Positions 29,328 to 37,975 are shown, counted from the stretch's first letter. The stretch: 64,000 bases of DNA from Chromatiaceae bacterium (GCA_024235395.1 JACKMK010000002.1:620001-684000), one strand, 5' to 3'. Notes: generated by a model not told the origin, from the sequence alone. Numbers and translations are program-made.

Positions 29328-30719
29328 CTAAAGCACATCCAGCGGGCTCTGCACGCCGAGGCCGCCCTTCTGCAATACGTGCGTATAGATCATCGTCGTC
29401 GCCAGGTCCGCATGGCCCAGCAGTTCCTGGATCACGCGGATGTCGCGCCCGCTGTGCAGCAGGTGGGTCGCGAACGAATGCCGTAGCGTGTGACTGGTGA
29501 CGCGCTTGTCGATGCCGGCGGCGCGCGCCGCATCGCGGATCGCCTTCTGCAACCCGGTCTGGTGGACGTGATGGCGACGCATCACACCGCTGCGGTAGTC
29601 GAGTGACAGGCGCATCGCGGGAAACACATACTGCCAGCGCCAGTCGCGCGCCGCGCCGCCAAACTTGCGCGCCAGGGCCGGCGGCAGCCAGGCATCGCCG
29701 AAGCCCTCGCGCAGGTCGCCGGTGTGCAGGCGCCGCACCTCGGCGAGATGGGCCTGCAATGCCGGGACCAGCTTGTCCGGCAGCGGCACGACACGGTCCT
29801 TGTCGCCCTTGCCGCTGCGCACCGTGATCTGGCTGAAACCGAAGTCGACATCCTGAACGCGCAGGCGCACGCATTCCATCAGGCGCATGCCGGTACCGTA
29901 CATCAGCGCCGCCATCAGACGGGTGCGCCCGCTGAGCTGCGCGAGCACACCGCGGACCTCGTCCGGCGTCAGCACCACCGGGATGCGCTGCTTCGCGGCA
30001 GCCCGCGTATAGCCATCGCCCAGATCGAGCGTGCGCCCGAGGACCTCGCGAAACATGAACACCAGCGCATTGGTCGCGACGCGCTGCGTCGCCGAGGCCA
30101 CCTGGCGGCGGACCGCGAGATGGTCGAGAAACGCCGCGACCTCGGTCGCCCCGAGTTCGGCCAGCGGCCGCCAGTGGTGGAAGGCGCAGAAACGTGCGAG
30201 CCAGTGTTCGTAGGTCTGTTCGGTACGGCTGGCCATGCGGCGCACGCGCAACGTGGTCACGAATGCCTGGTAGTCGTCGCCGGCATACTCGCGAAAGCGC
30301 GCGATCATCGGGTTGCCCGGTGGCGCGGCAAGGTGCCGCCCCTGCGCATCGCGCGCCAAGGTGGTGTGCCCGGCCTCGAGCGTGCGTGCGAACACCCGCC
30401 AGCGCGCCCAGTCATAGCGATGTGCCCAGGACGCGACGATCAGATCGCAGAACAGCAGGCGCAACGCGTCGACCGTCTGGCGGAACTGCCATTCCTGCAG
30501 CGCGGGGAGCCTGCCCCTCGAGGTGAGGTATTCATCCACGTCATGCGGTAGATGGTCCGCCAGACGGTGGTCGGCATGGGCCTCGATGTACCGCTCCACA
30601 TGTTTTCGATACCATGGACGTGCCCGCACAGGTACCGACGATTTTTCAAGGATAGAGAAGTAGTTATGCCAAAAGCGTTGAACAGCGCGCGAAGACGCGC
30701 CGGATGGATTCCCAGTCAT
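29328..30719 (-). CDS. intI: integron integrase IntI, long form with duplicated core-binding domain
   Basis: 463 aa, against about 320-340 for classical IntI. ATG 30719 has GGAGGG 9 nt upstream. Tyrosine recombinase residues: GTGMRLMECVRLRV (R), SGKGDKDR (K), TSHTLRHSFATHLL (H..R), LLGHADLATTMIYTH (H and nucleophile Y). The IntI-specific patch is present (RDWRWQYVFPAMRLSLDYRS then GVMRRHHVHQT). The first ~130 residues look like an extra SAM-like core-binding domain (FWHNYFSILEKSSV, WYRKHVERYIEAH, VDEYLTSRGRL) ahead of the normal one (RTEQTYEHWLARFCAFHHWR). Catalyses attC x attI recombination. Confidence 0.95.
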   Translation of the reverse strand: MTGNPSGASSRAVQRFWHNYFSILEKSSVPVRARPWYRKHVERYIEAHADHRLADHLPHDVDEYLTSRGRLPALQEWQFRQTVDALRLLFCDLIVASWAHRYDWARWRVFARTLEAGHTTLARDAQGRHLAAPPGNPMIARFREYAGDDYQAFVTTLRVRRMASRTEQTYEHWLARFCAFHHWRPLAELGATEVAAFLDHLAVRRQVASATQRVATNALVFMFREVLGRTLDLGDGYTRAAAKQRIPVVLTPDEVRGVLAQLSGRTRLMAALMYGTGMRLMECVRLRVQDVDFGFSQITVRSGKGDKDRVVPLPDKLVPALQAHLAEVRRLHTGDLREGFGDAWLPPALARKFGGAARDWRWQYVFPAMRLSLDYRSGVMRRHHVHQTGLQKAIRDAARAAGIDKRVTSHTLRHSFATHLLHSGRDIRVIQELLGHADLATTMIYTHVLQKGGLGVQSPLDVL

Positions 30720-30844
30720 CCCAAGCCCTCCATGGCCAGCGACACAAGGTTGCAGGACCGTCCATTTCCGGACGACACTCCAAAAGATTATACAGAGTCT
30801 GCCTATCTCGGTTCGGGAAGAATCTGTCTATTTGGCTGTTATGC
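30720..30844 (+). other. attI region and likely array promoter
   Basis: The crossover triplet lies in GTTATGC at 30838-30844: everything after it matches C22 after its own GTTATGC, so 30838 is where the first cassette joins. A plausible outward promoter is TTTCCG (30765) with TATACA (30789-30794), 18-bp spacing. No convincing LexA box was found. Confidence 0.6.
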
Positions 30845-30851
30845 GTAAAAA

Positions 30852-31430
30852 ATGATCGAGACCGAGCATCAAGCTGTACTCAACGAAGTGTTGAGGAAGA
30901 TTGGAAGAAAAGTGCTCAACTTCCAAAGAATGGAAACGATGCTGAAAATCCTTGTGTCGCGATCCAAGCTTGAGGGGAAAGCCAGCGAACTGCGATCCAA
31001 TCACGAAAAGGCGATTGATGCTGTGTCGCGACAAACGATGGGAAACCTCGTCAAGAGCTTCGTGGGCTCTGTTTATTCGGCCCCAGCCGAAGCCATGGAA
31101 GAATCGAATGATGAAGTAGATGAATTCTGGGTTGGGTTCTCATTTCGTATCGAAGCAGATCAAGCATTTGTCGAACAACGGCAAGCGGAACTCGGGGCGT
31201 TGGTGGAGGAAAGGAACAAGCTCATTCACCAGTTGCTTGGTGAGTTTGATCATACCTCGATCGAAAGTTGCCGAAAGCTTAGTAAGCTTCTCGATGAGCA
31301 GGCCGAAAAGGTTCGTCCCGAACACGAAAAATTAAGGTCTCTAATTTTGGCCCTCAGCGAGGGCAGGAAGAAGGCATTGGAAGCTATGGAAGAGCAAGTG
31401 AAAATGGGCAATGCGAAGAGTCATGAGTAG
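30852..31430 (+). CDS. C1: HEPN-like protein, near-copy of C22
   Basis: 192 aa, helical and charged, no signal peptide. Carries R121-N-x3-H126 (EERNKLIHQLLGE), an exact R-x4-H HEPN motif in a helix, and flanking long helices. First cassette of the array, so the one best placed to be transcribed from the attI-side promoter. Differs from C22 at 10 residues. HEPN proteins are often RNases in defence or toxin systems; no partner gene is present in the cassette. Confidence 0.7.
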   Translation: MIETEHQAVLNEVLRKIGRKVLNFQRMETMLKILVSRSKLEGKASELRSNHEKAIDAVSRQTMGNLVKSFVGSVYSAPAEAMEESNDEVDEFWVGFSFRIEADQAFVEQRQAELGALVEERNKLIHQLLGEFDHTSIESCRKLSKLLDEQAEKVRPEHEKLRSLILALSEGRKKALEAMEEQVKMGNAKSHE

Positions 31431-31436
31431 GTGCGC

Positions 31437-31571
31437 GCATAACAAGGCGGTCAAGCCGTTCGCCTGTGGCTCACTCGGACGCTCAGCACTCCGCGCCTGC
31501 TCGGGCATGGCTTCGCCATGGTTGCCCGAGCACTCGCTCCATGCTGAACGCCGCTTACCTTGGCGTTAGAT
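31437..31571 (+). repeat. attC1
   Basis: R'' GCATAAC, R' GTTAGAT. Coordinates here and below run from the first base of R'' to the last of R'. Subtype I: arms GCTCGGGCATGGCTTCGCC / TTGCCCGAGC in the centre. Confidence 0.95.
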
Positions 31572-31932
31572 GCGCGCATAAGAAAAAGAAAGCTGGCGGC
31601 TACGAAGGAATATAAATACTGCTGTGCTAAACCCTGGTTTCGTGGTCCCGCGGTAGCGGCTAAATTAGGGTCTTCGAGGCCGCCTTCTTTGGTGGTCAAC
31701 GATTATTCGCGGTACATGGTAGCGGCGTAGGTTGGTAGCCCGTGGCCCATAATTAGCGAGCGCTTACGAGTTTTGAGATATCGGGGTTGTTTCATGGTGC
31801 CAAAAGGAAAGTCAGTGCCATTCGCCGAGCAGGGTCATTTCGTGGCCATGCGCAATGCCAGAGATGTGCGCACTCATTGTGTCCTGAGCAAGCCTCTCTT
31901 TTTTGCCTCCGAGTTAACGCATTTCAGAAAGC
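31572..31932 (+). other. C2: ORF-poor cassette body with structured motif
   Basis: No frame looks like a gene; short ATG frames at 31773 and 31787 lack a ribosome site and run into attC2. Holds the 57-nt motif at 31636-31692. A second copy of the TTTCGTGG core occurs at 31838. Confidence 0.6.
31636..31692 (+). other. candidate structured element, copy A
   Basis: Starts GGTTTCGTGGTCCCG and ends TTCTTTGG. Stem GCGGC (31656-31660) with GCCGC (31679-31683); loop contains ATTAGGG. Related copies are at 47235 and 62450. Confidence 0.35.
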
Positions 31933-32064
31933 ATCTAACAAGTCGTTCAAGCCGTTCGCTTACGCTCACTCGGACACCTAGCACTCCGCACCAGCTGCGC
32001 ATGCCTTCGGCATTGTCGCGCAGCGGGCGCTCCGCGCTAGGCGCCGCTTAACTGGGCGTTATGC
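31933..32064 (+). repeat. attC2
   Basis: R'' ATCTAAC, R' GTTATGC. Subtype II: shorter centre with GCGCATGCC / GCGCAGCGGGCGC. Confidence 0.93.
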
Positions 32065-32081
32065 CTGAAAAGTCGAGAAAT

Positions 32082-32540
32082 ATGGATTGGCAGATATTTG
32101 AAGAAAACCATCAGCCACTTCGCGAAGAATTGGTCGAAGGTGTCGAGAAAATTGTGCAGTTCGAGCTGCCGGCCGAATATGTCGAATGTGTGCAGAAGTA
32201 TCATGGCGCTCAGCCGAAGCATGGTCGCCTTGAGATAAATGCTGGTGGGCAGCCTTGGGAGATCGGGTTCGGCGCACTGCTAACGCTTGATCCGCTTGAG
32301 AGTAATGAAAACGTAATTCAAGCGCTCTCAGTGCTTCGAAAGGTGCACCGCATTGGAGCGTCTTACCTTCCATTTGCCGTAGGTGGCGGTGGTGATTATC
32401 TCTGCTTCGATTATTCGTCTGGTGAAAGCGAACCAAAAGTGGTTTTCTGGTTCCATGAGTTAGAAGCAGAAGAAGCGATTTTCCCGGTAGCGAATTCGTT
32501 TGGCGAACTATTGGCGATGTTGCAGCCATATGAGGAGTAA
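32082..32540 (+). CDS. C3: SMI1/KNR4 (SUKH) family protein
   Basis: 152 aa. SUKH features: VQFELPAEYVECVQKYHGAQ near the N-terminus, FGALLTLDPLE, and YLPFAVGGGGDYLCFDYSS then VVFWFHE and FGELLAMLQ. SUKH proteins are common immunity proteins against polymorphic toxins. An in-frame ATG at 32061 overlaps the attC2 R' box; 32082 is preferred because the domain begins there, but neither has a strong ribosome site. Confidence 0.7.
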   Translation: MDWQIFEENHQPLREELVEGVEKIVQFELPAEYVECVQKYHGAQPKHGRLEINAGGQPWEIGFGALLTLDPLESNENVIQALSVLRKVHRIGASYLPFAVGGGGDYLCFDYSSGESEPKVVFWFHELEAEEAIFPVANSFGELLAMLQPYEE

Positions 32541-32542
32541 GG

Positions 32543-32677
32543 GCATAACAAGTCGTTCAAGCCGCTCGCCTGCGGCTCGCTCGGACATTCAACACTCCGC
32601 ACTTGCTCGGGCATGGCTTCGCCATTGTTGCCCGAGCAAGCGCTCCATGCTGAATGCCGCTTAACTGGGCGTTAGCC
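32543..32677 (+). repeat. attC3
   Basis: R'' GCATAAC, R' GTTAGCC. Subtype I, AACTGGGCG variant before R'. Confidence 0.95.
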
Positions 32678-32685
32678 ATAAAAAG

Positions 32686-33108
32686 ATGGTGATTCGCCAT
32701 ATTCTGCTTGCACTGATTGCCTCTGCGTTGTCGGCCTGTGATGTGGTTTCTACGTCGTATCCGAACAGAGGGGAAGCAACTGCAAATGGGCAGATAGCAA
32801 ATGGCTGGCTGCCCGAAATTATTCCTTCATCGGCAACGGAGATCGAAACGAATAACGATCTCGATCTCAACGTGTCGTGGGGGAAATTCAAATACGCGAA
32901 AGCTAATCATCGTGAGTTTTTTGCGCAGCTATCGTTACCATCGAGAACTTCGCCGTTCGAAAATTGGCAAGAAACATTAGCCGAACACCAAGCACGCGGG
33001 TTCGAAATTGGTGAGTACGCTGAGGTACAGCAAGTTTGGGTGTTCTTCTGTAGCAAGGCTGTTGCCAAGTGTGAATATCGAATGTGGCTAGAAAGGCGAA
33101 ATGGCTAA
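32686..33108 (+). CDS. C4: predicted lipoprotein, unknown function
   Basis: 140 aa. Signal peptide with lipobox LSAC (C18) after RHILLALIASA. The mature part shows no known domain; two further Cys near the end (FFCSKAVAKCEYRMW) may pair. The stop lies within attC4. Confidence 0.65.
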   Translation: MVIRHILLALIASALSACDVVSTSYPNRGEATANGQIANGWLPEIIPSSATEIETNNDLDLNVSWGKFKYAKANHREFFAQLSLPSRTSPFENWQETLAEHQARGFEIGEYAEVQQVWVFFCSKAVAKCEYRMWLERRNG

Positions 33109-33234
33109 CAAGTCGTTCAAGCCGCTCGCTAAGCTCGCTCGGACGCCCAGCACTCCGCACCTTTTTGCGCATGGCTTCGCCATCGTTGCGCAAACGGCGC
33201 TCCATGCTGGTCGCCGCTTAACTGGGCGTTATGT
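33103..33234 (+). repeat. attC4
   Basis: R'' GGCTAAC, R' GTTATGT. Subtype II. Confidence 0.93.
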
Positions 33235-33244
33235 TTCTTGAGCA

Positions 33245-33655
33245 ATGGGCCCAGAGTTCAACAAATCGCTACGAGAAGTAGCGAAACCAAAGCTCGAATC
33301 TATGGGGTTCATATTCGATGGAAAAAGGCGGTTCACGAAGGCGGGTGTGAACGGTGGTGAACAGATCATCGAATATCAGGTGGGCACCCGCGCGATGCAG
33401 GGCCGGTTCACAGTGAATTTGATTTCGGGCGATCGAGTCGCCCGGCTGGCGATGATTCGGCCAACCCCCATGTCAAAATTCGTGAACTGGCTGTTTCGCG
33501 ATTATGATCCTTGGTGGAAAGGGATCTTTTTGCCGAAAGATGATTGGTGGAAGATCAGTCCTTTCCAGAAGGAAATGAATTCAATCGTCCAAAAAACTGT
33601 GAATGATCTGAACTCATGCGGCATTGCCTGGTTCGGTGGTGAAAAAGAAACATAA
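33245..33655 (+). CDS. C5: DUF4304-like protein
   Basis: 136 aa. Pattern FNKSLREVAKPKLESMGFIF, then RRFTKAG, IIEYQVGTRAMQGRFTVNLI, matching DUF4304 proteins. These are often annotated as toxin-immunity-like. Compare C10, a second and divergent member. Confidence 0.6.
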   Translation: MGPEFNKSLREVAKPKLESMGFIFDGKRRFTKAGVNGGEQIIEYQVGTRAMQGRFTVNLISGDRVARLAMIRPTPMSKFVNWLFRDYDPWWKGIFLPKDDWWKISPFQKEMNSIVQKTVNDLNSCGIAWFGGEKET

Positions 33656-33784
33656 CAAGTCGGTCAAGCCGTTCGCCTACGGCTCACTCGGACGCTCAGC
33701 GCTCCGCACTCGCTCGGGCATGGCTTCGCCATTGTTGCCCGAGCAAGCGCTCCGAGCTGAGCGCCGCTTACCTGGGCGTTATAC
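33650..33784 (+). repeat. attC5
   Basis: R'' ACATAAC, R' GTTATAC. Subtype I. Confidence 0.95.
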
Positions 33785-33787
33785 GCT

Positions 33788-34129
33788 ATGAAGAAAAGTG
33801 CCCTTCTTGCCGTAGTGCTCAGCCTTGGCTTGTTTGGTATCGGCGAAGCCAATCAAGAATCATGGGTGCCGCAGCCAAACTTCCGCATCGAGCAAAGCGA
33901 CTATCGGCAAACCCTCATTTTCATATCTGGCATGGCCTATGCGCTTACGGAAAACAACGCGGCTCTGAAAAATCAAAACAAATCGAATTTCTACTGTGTG
34001 CCTGGTTCCGCAGTCATTGGGTCGAAGCTTCTTATTGAAATCCTTAACGCGAAGTTCAGTGGTAGGGTTTCCTCTGAAGCCGCGGTGGCAGCGGTAGTGG
34101 AGGGGTTGTTGGAGCGATTTCCGTGCTAA
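33788..34129 (+). CDS. C6: Rap1a/Tai-like secreted protein
   Basis: 113 aa. Signal peptide KKSALLAVVLSLGLFGIGEA. Mature part has FYCVPGSAVIGSKLLIEIL and a C-terminal VVEGLLERFPC; the Cys-pro...FPC spacing is like Rap1a/Tai immunity proteins of type VI secretion effectors. Periplasmic by prediction. Confidence 0.6.
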   Translation: MKKSALLAVVLSLGLFGIGEANQESWVPQPNFRIEQSDYRQTLIFISGMAYALTENNAALKNQNKSNFYCVPGSAVIGSKLLIEILNAKFSGRVSSEAAVAAVVEGLLERFPC

Positions 34130-34136
34130 TGGTCGC

Positions 34137-34271
34137 GTATAACAAGTCGGTCAAGCCGCTCGCCTGCGGCTCGCTCGGACATTCAGTACTCCGCACTTGC
34201 TCGGGCATGGCTTCGCCATTGTTGCCCGAGCAAGCGCTCCGTACTGAATGCCGCTTACCTCGGCGTTAGGG
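34137..34271 (+). repeat. attC6
   Basis: R'' GTATAAC, R' GTTAGGG. Subtype I, CTCGGCG before R'. Confidence 0.95.
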
Positions 34272-34286
34272 CCAAAAAGGCGAACT

Positions 34287-34685
34287 ATGGATTCACCAGT
34301 TGAAGTCCTTGCCAACAATCTCACGGAAGTGGCTGCCGAATCAGGTATCCCCGAAATCACTGAGGTGTCCTACGATATTTGGGTGCTTCGGGTAAAGGTA
34401 ATGTTCGAAAAGAAAGAGCAGCCGGTTTACGTTGGTTTTGAGGGCGTACAGGGAATACGGGTGTTGGATGAAGGCGATCTACGAGAATTTTGGTCAAATG
34501 GCGCCTGCACTGATGGGTGGCTTTTTGAAATCCGAAATGGCGGCTGGTTCGATCTCGAACGCACTCGTGAAGGCTTCGTATCCAACCCGGAAATCGGTTT
34601 GCGAGAGTATCTTGTGGCAGGCATCAATGATTGTGTCAGCGTCTTGTCCTATGAAGCGCCAACTGTCTATCAGCCAAAGCCCTAA
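34287..34685 (+). CDS. C7: hypothetical protein
   Basis: 132 aa, acidic, alternating beta and helix (VLRVKVMFEKKEQPVYVGFE, GWFDLERTREGF). No family recognised; the style is like small immunity proteins. ATG 34287 follows GGCGAAC; the upstream frame belongs to attC6. TAA lies inside attC7. Confidence 0.6.
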   Translation: MDSPVEVLANNLTEVAAESGIPEITEVSYDIWVLRVKVMFEKKEQPVYVGFEGVQGIRVLDEGDLREFWSNGACTDGWLFEIRNGGWFDLERTREGFVSNPEIGLREYLVAGINDCVSVLSYEAPTVYQPKP

Positions 34686-34814
34686 CAATTCGGTCAAGCC
34701 GTTCGCCTGCGGCTCACTCGGACATTCAGCACTCCGCACTTGCTCGGGCATGGCTTCGCCATTATTCCCCGAGCAAGTGCTCCATGCTGAATACCGCTTA
34801 CCTGGGCGTTAGAT
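34681..34814 (+). repeat. attC7
   Basis: R'' CCCTAAC, R' GTTAGAT. Subtype I; right arm mutated to TTCCCCGAGC. Confidence 0.93.
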
Positions 34815-34820
34815 TTCGAA

Positions 34821-35159
34821 ATGGTCGAGCTAGGCGTTGAATATCAGGTCGAAGACGGTCTCGGCCGAAAATGGGGAAGCGTAATATTCGAGCACCGAGT
34901 CGTCCCGCCAAACAAACATGCCGAACTTGCTGATTCATATTCGGGGCAGCTGCAGCCTGCTGAGCAATTCGAAGAGGTTCGGCCAATTTTCCTGGCGCAC
35001 GAAAAACTGCTTGAGCAAACCACGGAGCACGACGACAGATTCAATCGCAGCTGCAGCGAAATCGCGGGCCTAAATGTTGTTTTGAGAAACACGAGAACCG
35101 GAAAAGAGGTCTTTGTGTCCCCAATGTTCGTATCGAGAGATCTGCTATTCACATGCTAG
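34821..35159 (+). CDS. C8: hypothetical protein
   Basis: 112 aa, soluble, no signal peptide, one Cys near the end and a terminal Cys. No domain recognised (VSPMFVSRDLLFTC at the C-terminus). Confidence 0.55.
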   Translation: MVELGVEYQVEDGLGRKWGSVIFEHRVVPPNKHAELADSYSGQLQPAEQFEEVRPIFLAHEKLLEQTTEHDDRFNRSCSEIAGLNVVLRNTRTGKEVFVSPMFVSRDLLFTC

Positions 35160-35174
35160 TGGTGAGGCAATGAA

Positions 35175-35309
35175 ATCTAACAAGGCGGTCAAGCCGTTCG
35201 CCTGCGGCTCACTCGGACGTTCAGCACTCCGCACCTGCTCGGGCATGGCTTCGCCATTGTTGCCCGATCAGTCGCTCCATGCCGAACGCCGCTTACCTTG
35301 GCGTTAGGT
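35175..35309 (+). repeat. attC8
   Basis: R'' ATCTAAC, R' GTTAGGT. Subtype I with CCCGATCAG right arm. Confidence 0.94.
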
Positions 35310-35320
35310 TTGAAAAGAAC

Positions 35321-35683
35321 ATGGATAGTGCCTCGTATCGTGAACAATGCAGCTTGCCGTCGTCGTTCACTCGCAAAGAGCTGGAAGATACTCTAGAGGC
35401 ATTAAAGCTCGCCAATTCGGAAGCCACAGGGATGGTGGAAACGGTGCTCAACTCCGAACCAATCCAAAAGCCAAAGAAACACGCTGGTGGCGAGGAAAGC
35501 GATTATTTCAATGTCGTGATGTCGGATCAGGAGGCCGAAGCTATAGTGGAAGAGCTTGGCGCCTTGGAGGTTCAAAGCGTGTCGGCGGAAGGCAATACAA
35601 CGCCATTGGCATCACATTATGCCTTACTGCTTGATCGGTGGTTAAGGTACTCCGGAGTGAGCCAGAGTGCGAAACAAACCTAA
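35321..35683 (+). CDS. C9: hypothetical acidic protein
   Basis: 120 aa, Glu-rich helices (FTRKELEDTLEALKLANSEA, SDQEAEAIVEELGALEVQS). No signal peptide or domain recognised. ATG 35321 follows GAAAAGAAC just after the R' box. Confidence 0.55.
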   Translation: MDSASYREQCSLPSSFTRKELEDTLEALKLANSEATGMVETVLNSEPIQKPKKHAGGEESDYFNVVMSDQEAEAIVEELGALEVQSVSAEGNTTPLASHYALLLDRWLRYSGVSQSAKQT

Positions 35684-35812
35684 CAATTCGGTCAAGCCGT
35701 TCGCCTGCGGCTCACTCGGACGTTCAGCACTCCGCGCCTGCTCGGGCATGGCTTCGCCATTTTTGCCCGATCAGCCGCTCCATGCTGAACGCCGCTTACC
35801 TTGGCGTTAGCT
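35678..35812 (+). repeat. attC9
   Basis: R'' ACCTAAC, R' GTTAGCT. Subtype I with CCCGATCAG right arm. Confidence 0.94.
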
Positions 35813-35819
35813 TTCAAAA

Positions 35820-36251
35820 ATGACCGAAGACCGCAAGACCATTGAATCGCAGCTCAAAGCTGAAGTGGTTCCGTTCATAAGAGAACGTGGCTTCAAAGGC
35901 TCATTCCCTGATTTCTATCGGGAGAATGAGGATTGCGTATGCTTGGCCAATTTTCAGTTCTATTCATCCGGGGGAAGCTTTTGTGTAAATCTGTCATACG
36001 CAGATCCAATGCGAAAAAATTTTTACTTCCGGCCGGAAACGGAAGCGAAAAAGCTCAAGGTCTCGCAAACCAATGAGCAGATTAGGCTTGGTTCGAATGG
36101 GCCAAATTCCGATCACTGGTTCTCGTTTGGAAAAACGAGCTACGGTGAGTACCGTGGTCAGCCTTTGCTACCTCGAGAAATCGTCAGTCAAGTTCAATCC
36201 CTCTGGGAGAGTCAGGCTGAAACATGGTGGGCGGTGAAATGTGCGAAGTAA
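35820..36251 (+). CDS. C10: DUF4304-like protein
   Basis: 143 aa. LKAEVVPFIRERGFKGSFPD, FYRENEDCVCLANFQFYSSG and GSFCVNLSY follow the DUF4304 layout. Only distantly like C5, so not a recent duplicate. Confidence 0.65.
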   Translation: MTEDRKTIESQLKAEVVPFIRERGFKGSFPDFYRENEDCVCLANFQFYSSGGSFCVNLSYADPMRKNFYFRPETEAKKLKVSQTNEQIRLGSNGPNSDHWFSFGKTSYGEYRGQPLLPREIVSQVQSLWESQAETWWAVKCAK

Positions 36252-36252
36252 A

Positions 36253-36387
36253 AGCTAACAAGTCGGTCAAGCCGCTCGCCTGCGGCTCGCTCGGACATTC
36301 AGTACTCCGCACTTGCTCGGGCATGGCTTCGCCATTGTTGCCCGAGCAAGCACTCCGTACTGAATGCCGCTTACCTGGGCGTTAGCC
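36253..36387 (+). repeat. attC10
   Basis: R'' AGCTAAC, R' GTTAGCC. Subtype I. Confidence 0.95.
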
Positions 36388-36423
36388 AAAAGAAGGCAGT
36401 CCCAAGCCAATAGGGAATGAATC

Positions 36424-36786
36424 ATGATCAAGTTCGTAATGTGCATCACTCGCCATCCCAATATGTCCCGAGAGCAGTTCCAAGATTACTGGCGGAATAG
36501 CCACGGCCCTTTCTTCATGCGCAATGCTGATGCGATGGGAGCAAAAAAATATGTTCAGTCTCATACGCTGAATAGCCCGTTGAATGAGGGGTTAAGAACC
36601 TCGCGAGGAATGCAGCCCGAATATGATGGTGTTGCGGAGGTTTGGTTTGAATCCGAAGAGGCGTTGATTCAAGGCATGAGTTCTCCGGAAGGCCAAAAAC
36701 TTGGTGCGGCCTTGCAAGAAGATGAGGGCAATTTCATCGATCATTCGAAATCATCGGCCTTCATTGTCCAAGAATACGAGCTGTGA
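36424..36786 (+). CDS. C11: EthD domain-containing protein
   Basis: 120 aa. Typical EthD ferredoxin-like fold: IKFVMCITRHPNMSREQFQD, YWRNSHGPFF, and DGVAEVWFESEEALIQGMSS. EthD relatives assist ring or ether degradation or are monooxygenase-like. It is one of the few clear metabolic-type cassettes. 36 nt lie between R' and ATG. Confidence 0.8.
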   Translation: MIKFVMCITRHPNMSREQFQDYWRNSHGPFFMRNADAMGAKKYVQSHTLNSPLNEGLRTSRGMQPEYDGVAEVWFESEEALIQGMSSPEGQKLGAALQEDEGNFIDHSKSSAFIVQEYEL

Positions 36787-36788
36787 AT

Positions 36789-36923
36789 GGCTAACAAGTC
36801 GGTCAAGCCGTTCGCCTGCGGCTCACTCGGACATTCAGCACTCCGCACTTGCTCGGGCATGGCTTCGCCATTGTTGCCCGAGCAACTGCTCCGTGCCGAA
36901 TGCCGCTTACCTGGGCGTTAGGT
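36789..36923 (+). repeat. attC11
   Basis: R'' GGCTAAC, R' GTTAGGT. Subtype I. Confidence 0.95.
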
Positions 36924-36929
36924 TGTGAA

Positions 36930-37190
36930 ATGATGAACCCCAGAGAGCAGGCATATCTCAAGCATTTTGCTGTCCTTTCTGTCCTCGTGTTCGCTGCCAT
37001 TTTTACCTGCTGCGAGAAATTCATGCCGAATGCTCTTCATGCTCTAATCTTCGGAGTTGCAGGTTGCTATTTCGCAGTTCTGTTTATCGGCATGGCTTTC
37101 GGAGTTGGCCCCCTCAAAGTGCTGCATATTCATTCGAAAGAGGCAATGTCGGCTTTCGAACGGAAGAAGCAACCTTGGGAGCGCGAATAG
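36930..37190 (+). CDS. C12: two-helix membrane protein
   Basis: 86 aa with two hydrophobic helices (HFAVLSVLVFAAIFTCC and ALIFGVAGCYFAVLFIGMAF) and a basic tail. Tandem ATGs at 36930 and 36933. Unknown function. The cassette has a 165-bp non-coding tail (37191-37355) where I see nothing. Confidence 0.6.
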   Translation: MMNPREQAYLKHFAVLSVLVFAAIFTCCEKFMPNALHALIFGVAGCYFAVLFIGMAFGVGPLKVLHIHSKEAMSAFERKKQPWERE

Positions 37191-37355
37191 CGCCTGGAAG
37201 GTCATGTGAATCTGGCAAATGCTCAAATTGGAAAAGCTCCCGGGTTGTCCGGCCACGAATCGGTGGTTCCTTACAGTGTGCGAATGGGGCGTTGCTGGAA
37301 AGTGCGGCGGTGTTACAGATTGCACAAGGCTTCACTAGGGCATGAGCGTGTTGCA

Positions 37356-37490
37356 ACCTAACAAGTCGGTCAAGCCGTTCGCCTGCGGCTCACTCGGACG
37401 TTCAGCACTCCGCGCCTGCTCGGGCGTGGCTTCGCCATTTTTGCCCGATCAGGCGCTCCATACTGAGCGCCGCTTACCTGGGCGTTAGGG
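37356..37490 (+). repeat. attC12
   Basis: R'' ACCTAAC, R' GTTAGGG. Subtype I. Confidence 0.95.
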
Positions 37491-37506
37491 TTACTAAGTG
37501 CTGAGC

Positions 37507-37836
37507 ATGGATGTTTGGATCGGGGGTTGCGTGGTCAATCCAGGCTATTTAGAGGTGCCCCGCTTCTCAACACTGCGAAGCGCAATCCGCCTATCCGGTG
37601 GTTTCCGAAAGAGAGGGCTGCTGCGGCCTTCCGGAGTCATAACCATCCGGTCCCAAAGACGGTGGGTGCCGCCCAAATGGAGAGAAAAAGGTGGCAGGAA
37701 GTACGTGCGAAAGAAGGTCAATATTTCCGCGAAACCCACTAGCATGGATTCCGTTCGCCTACGCCCCGGTGATGCCGTAATCGTGCAGTTTGATAGTCGC
37801 GGCTTGCTTTGGTCATTCAAAAGAGGGCACAAATGA
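37507..37836 (+). CDS. C13: SLBB-like small protein
   Basis: 109 aa. GCVVNPGYLEVPRFSTLRSA, IRLSGGF and VRLRPGDAVIVQF follow the SLBB beta-grasp pattern of polysaccharide-export proteins, but no signal peptide or export domain is present. Start could also be GTG 37498. No clear ribosome site. Confidence 0.55.
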   Translation: MDVWIGGCVVNPGYLEVPRFSTLRSAIRLSGGFRKRGLLRPSGVITIRSQRRWVPPKWREKGGRKYVRKKVNISAKPTSMDSVRLRPGDAVIVQFDSRGLLWSFKRGHK

Positions 37837-37843
37837 AAAGCAA

Positions 37844-37975
37844 CCCTAACAATTCGGTCAAGCCGTTCGCTGCGCTCACTCGGACGTCCCGTACTCCGCG
37901 CCTTATTGCGCATGCCTTCGGCATTGTTGCGCAAACGGCGCTCCGCACAGACCGCCGCTTACCTTGGCGTTAGGC
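37844..37975 (+). repeat. attC13
   Basis: R'' CCCTAAC, R' GTTAGGC. Subtype II. Confidence 0.93.

Noticed and set aside
30552..30848. 98-aa plus-strand frame across attI
   Set aside because: Overlaps the 5' end of intI, crosses the recombination point, and has no domain. A random frame.
30720..30851. LexA box controlling intI
   Set aside because: CTGT and ACAG fragments occur, but not with the N8 spacing of a LexA site.
31773..32051. 92-aa frame in C2
   Set aside because: No ribosome site, runs through attC2, and no homologous frame in the related cassettes C29 and C55.
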